Assembly: GCA_021463315.1 (NCBI GenBank)
Contig: JAJTXO010000309.1
Location: 1-5,553 of the forward strand
DNA from: Caldilineales bacterium
GTDB lineage: Bacteria; Chloroflexota; Anaerolineae; JAAEKA01
DNA: 5,553 nucleotides
Reading direction: 5' to 3'
Shown here: one piece after another, positions 5,394-5,553 of the stretch
Layout: each line of letters begins with the position of its first letter
Position numbering within the stretch: position 1 is the stretch's first letter
The notes under the pieces: generated by a model
What the model was told of the DNA's origin: nothing
The model's database searches: none
The model's input: only the letters and a program-made list of their open reading frames with translations
Translations under genes and position numbers: made by a program

Positions 5394-5553
5394 ATGATCC
5401 CTGACTTCCACGATCTGCCCACGCGCAGCCTGGCCAACGGCTTTCTGCGCGTCGATTACCTGGCCGAAGCTGGCCCGCGGCTGGTGCGGCTCTATCTGGC
5501 CGGCTCGGAGCTCAATTTGCTGGCCGACGCGGCTGGCATTTCCCATGAGACGC
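5394..5553 (+). CDS. uncharacterised protein, possibly galactose-mutarotase-like, 3' partial
   Basis: The frame from ATG 5394 stays open to the window edge (53 full codons) and has a good ribosome binding site. The visible N-terminus contains a beta-strand pattern with NGFLRVDYLAEAGPRLVRL (about 15-33), then LAGSELNLLADA. The order 'N-x-x-L-R-hydrophobic strand, G-P-R, strand, G-S-x-x-N-L' resembles the first strands of aldose-1-epimerase-like beta-sandwich proteins, in which a Gly-(Gly/Pro)-Arg turn and an Asn follow the first strands. The match is weak and rests on a short segment, so hypothetical protein is the safe name. Codon use is CTG-rich like the MFS and URO-D genes, which suggests it belongs to the same genomic background. 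It is separated from the URO-D gene by 233 nt and probably has its own promoter. Confidence 0.7.
   Translation, partial: MIPDFHDLPTRSLANGFLRVDYLAEAGPRLVRLYLAGSELNLLADAAGISHET

Noticed and set aside
5222..5437. 71-codon open frame on the - strand across the intergenic region
   Set aside because: It overlaps the start of the + strand gene that has a good ribosome binding site, and its product shows no conserved pattern.

Overview
This is a GC-rich bacterial window with every supported gene on the + strand. It holds six protein-coding genes, of which the first lacks its 5' end and the last its 3' end. No RNA gene, insertion sequence, CRISPR array or origin was seen. The organism cannot be fixed from sequence alone. 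The style of the MFS transporter, the non-HemE uroporphyrinogen-decarboxylase-like protein and the last open frame recall environmental Chloroflexota genomes. That is an impression, not a database result.

Left block (1-2923): the tail of an NAD(P)-binding extended SDR (epimerase/dehydratase-like) protein, an EamA/DMT-family permease, and a full-length 1-aminocyclopropane-1-carboxylate (ACC) deaminase, acdS. The acdS product keeps the residues that separate true ACC deaminases from D-cysteine desulfhydrases. It should convert ACC, the plant ethylene precursor, or related D-amino acids, to 2-oxobutanoate and ammonia. The permease may serve the same metabolism, but this rests only on proximity. 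The genes are separated by gaps of about 100-150 nt, so one operon is possible but not shown.

Right block (3032-5553): an MFS transporter whose stop overlaps the start of a URO-D superfamily protein (ATGA overlap), then a 233-nt intergenic region rich in small symmetries, then the start of an uncharacterised gene with a good ribosome binding site. The MFS/URO-D pair is almost certainly translationally coupled. Its substrate is unknown.

Leucine codon use changes between the blocks. acdS mixes CTG with many CTC/CTT codons, while the MFS gene is almost purely CTG. This suggests different histories, with a boundary in 2924-3031. The points most worth a second look are the uncharacterised MFS plus URO-D-like pair, the structured 5161-5393 region (an FNR-box-like palindrome and two mutually exclusive hairpins), and the ACC deaminase beside a permease in a seemingly different genomic background.
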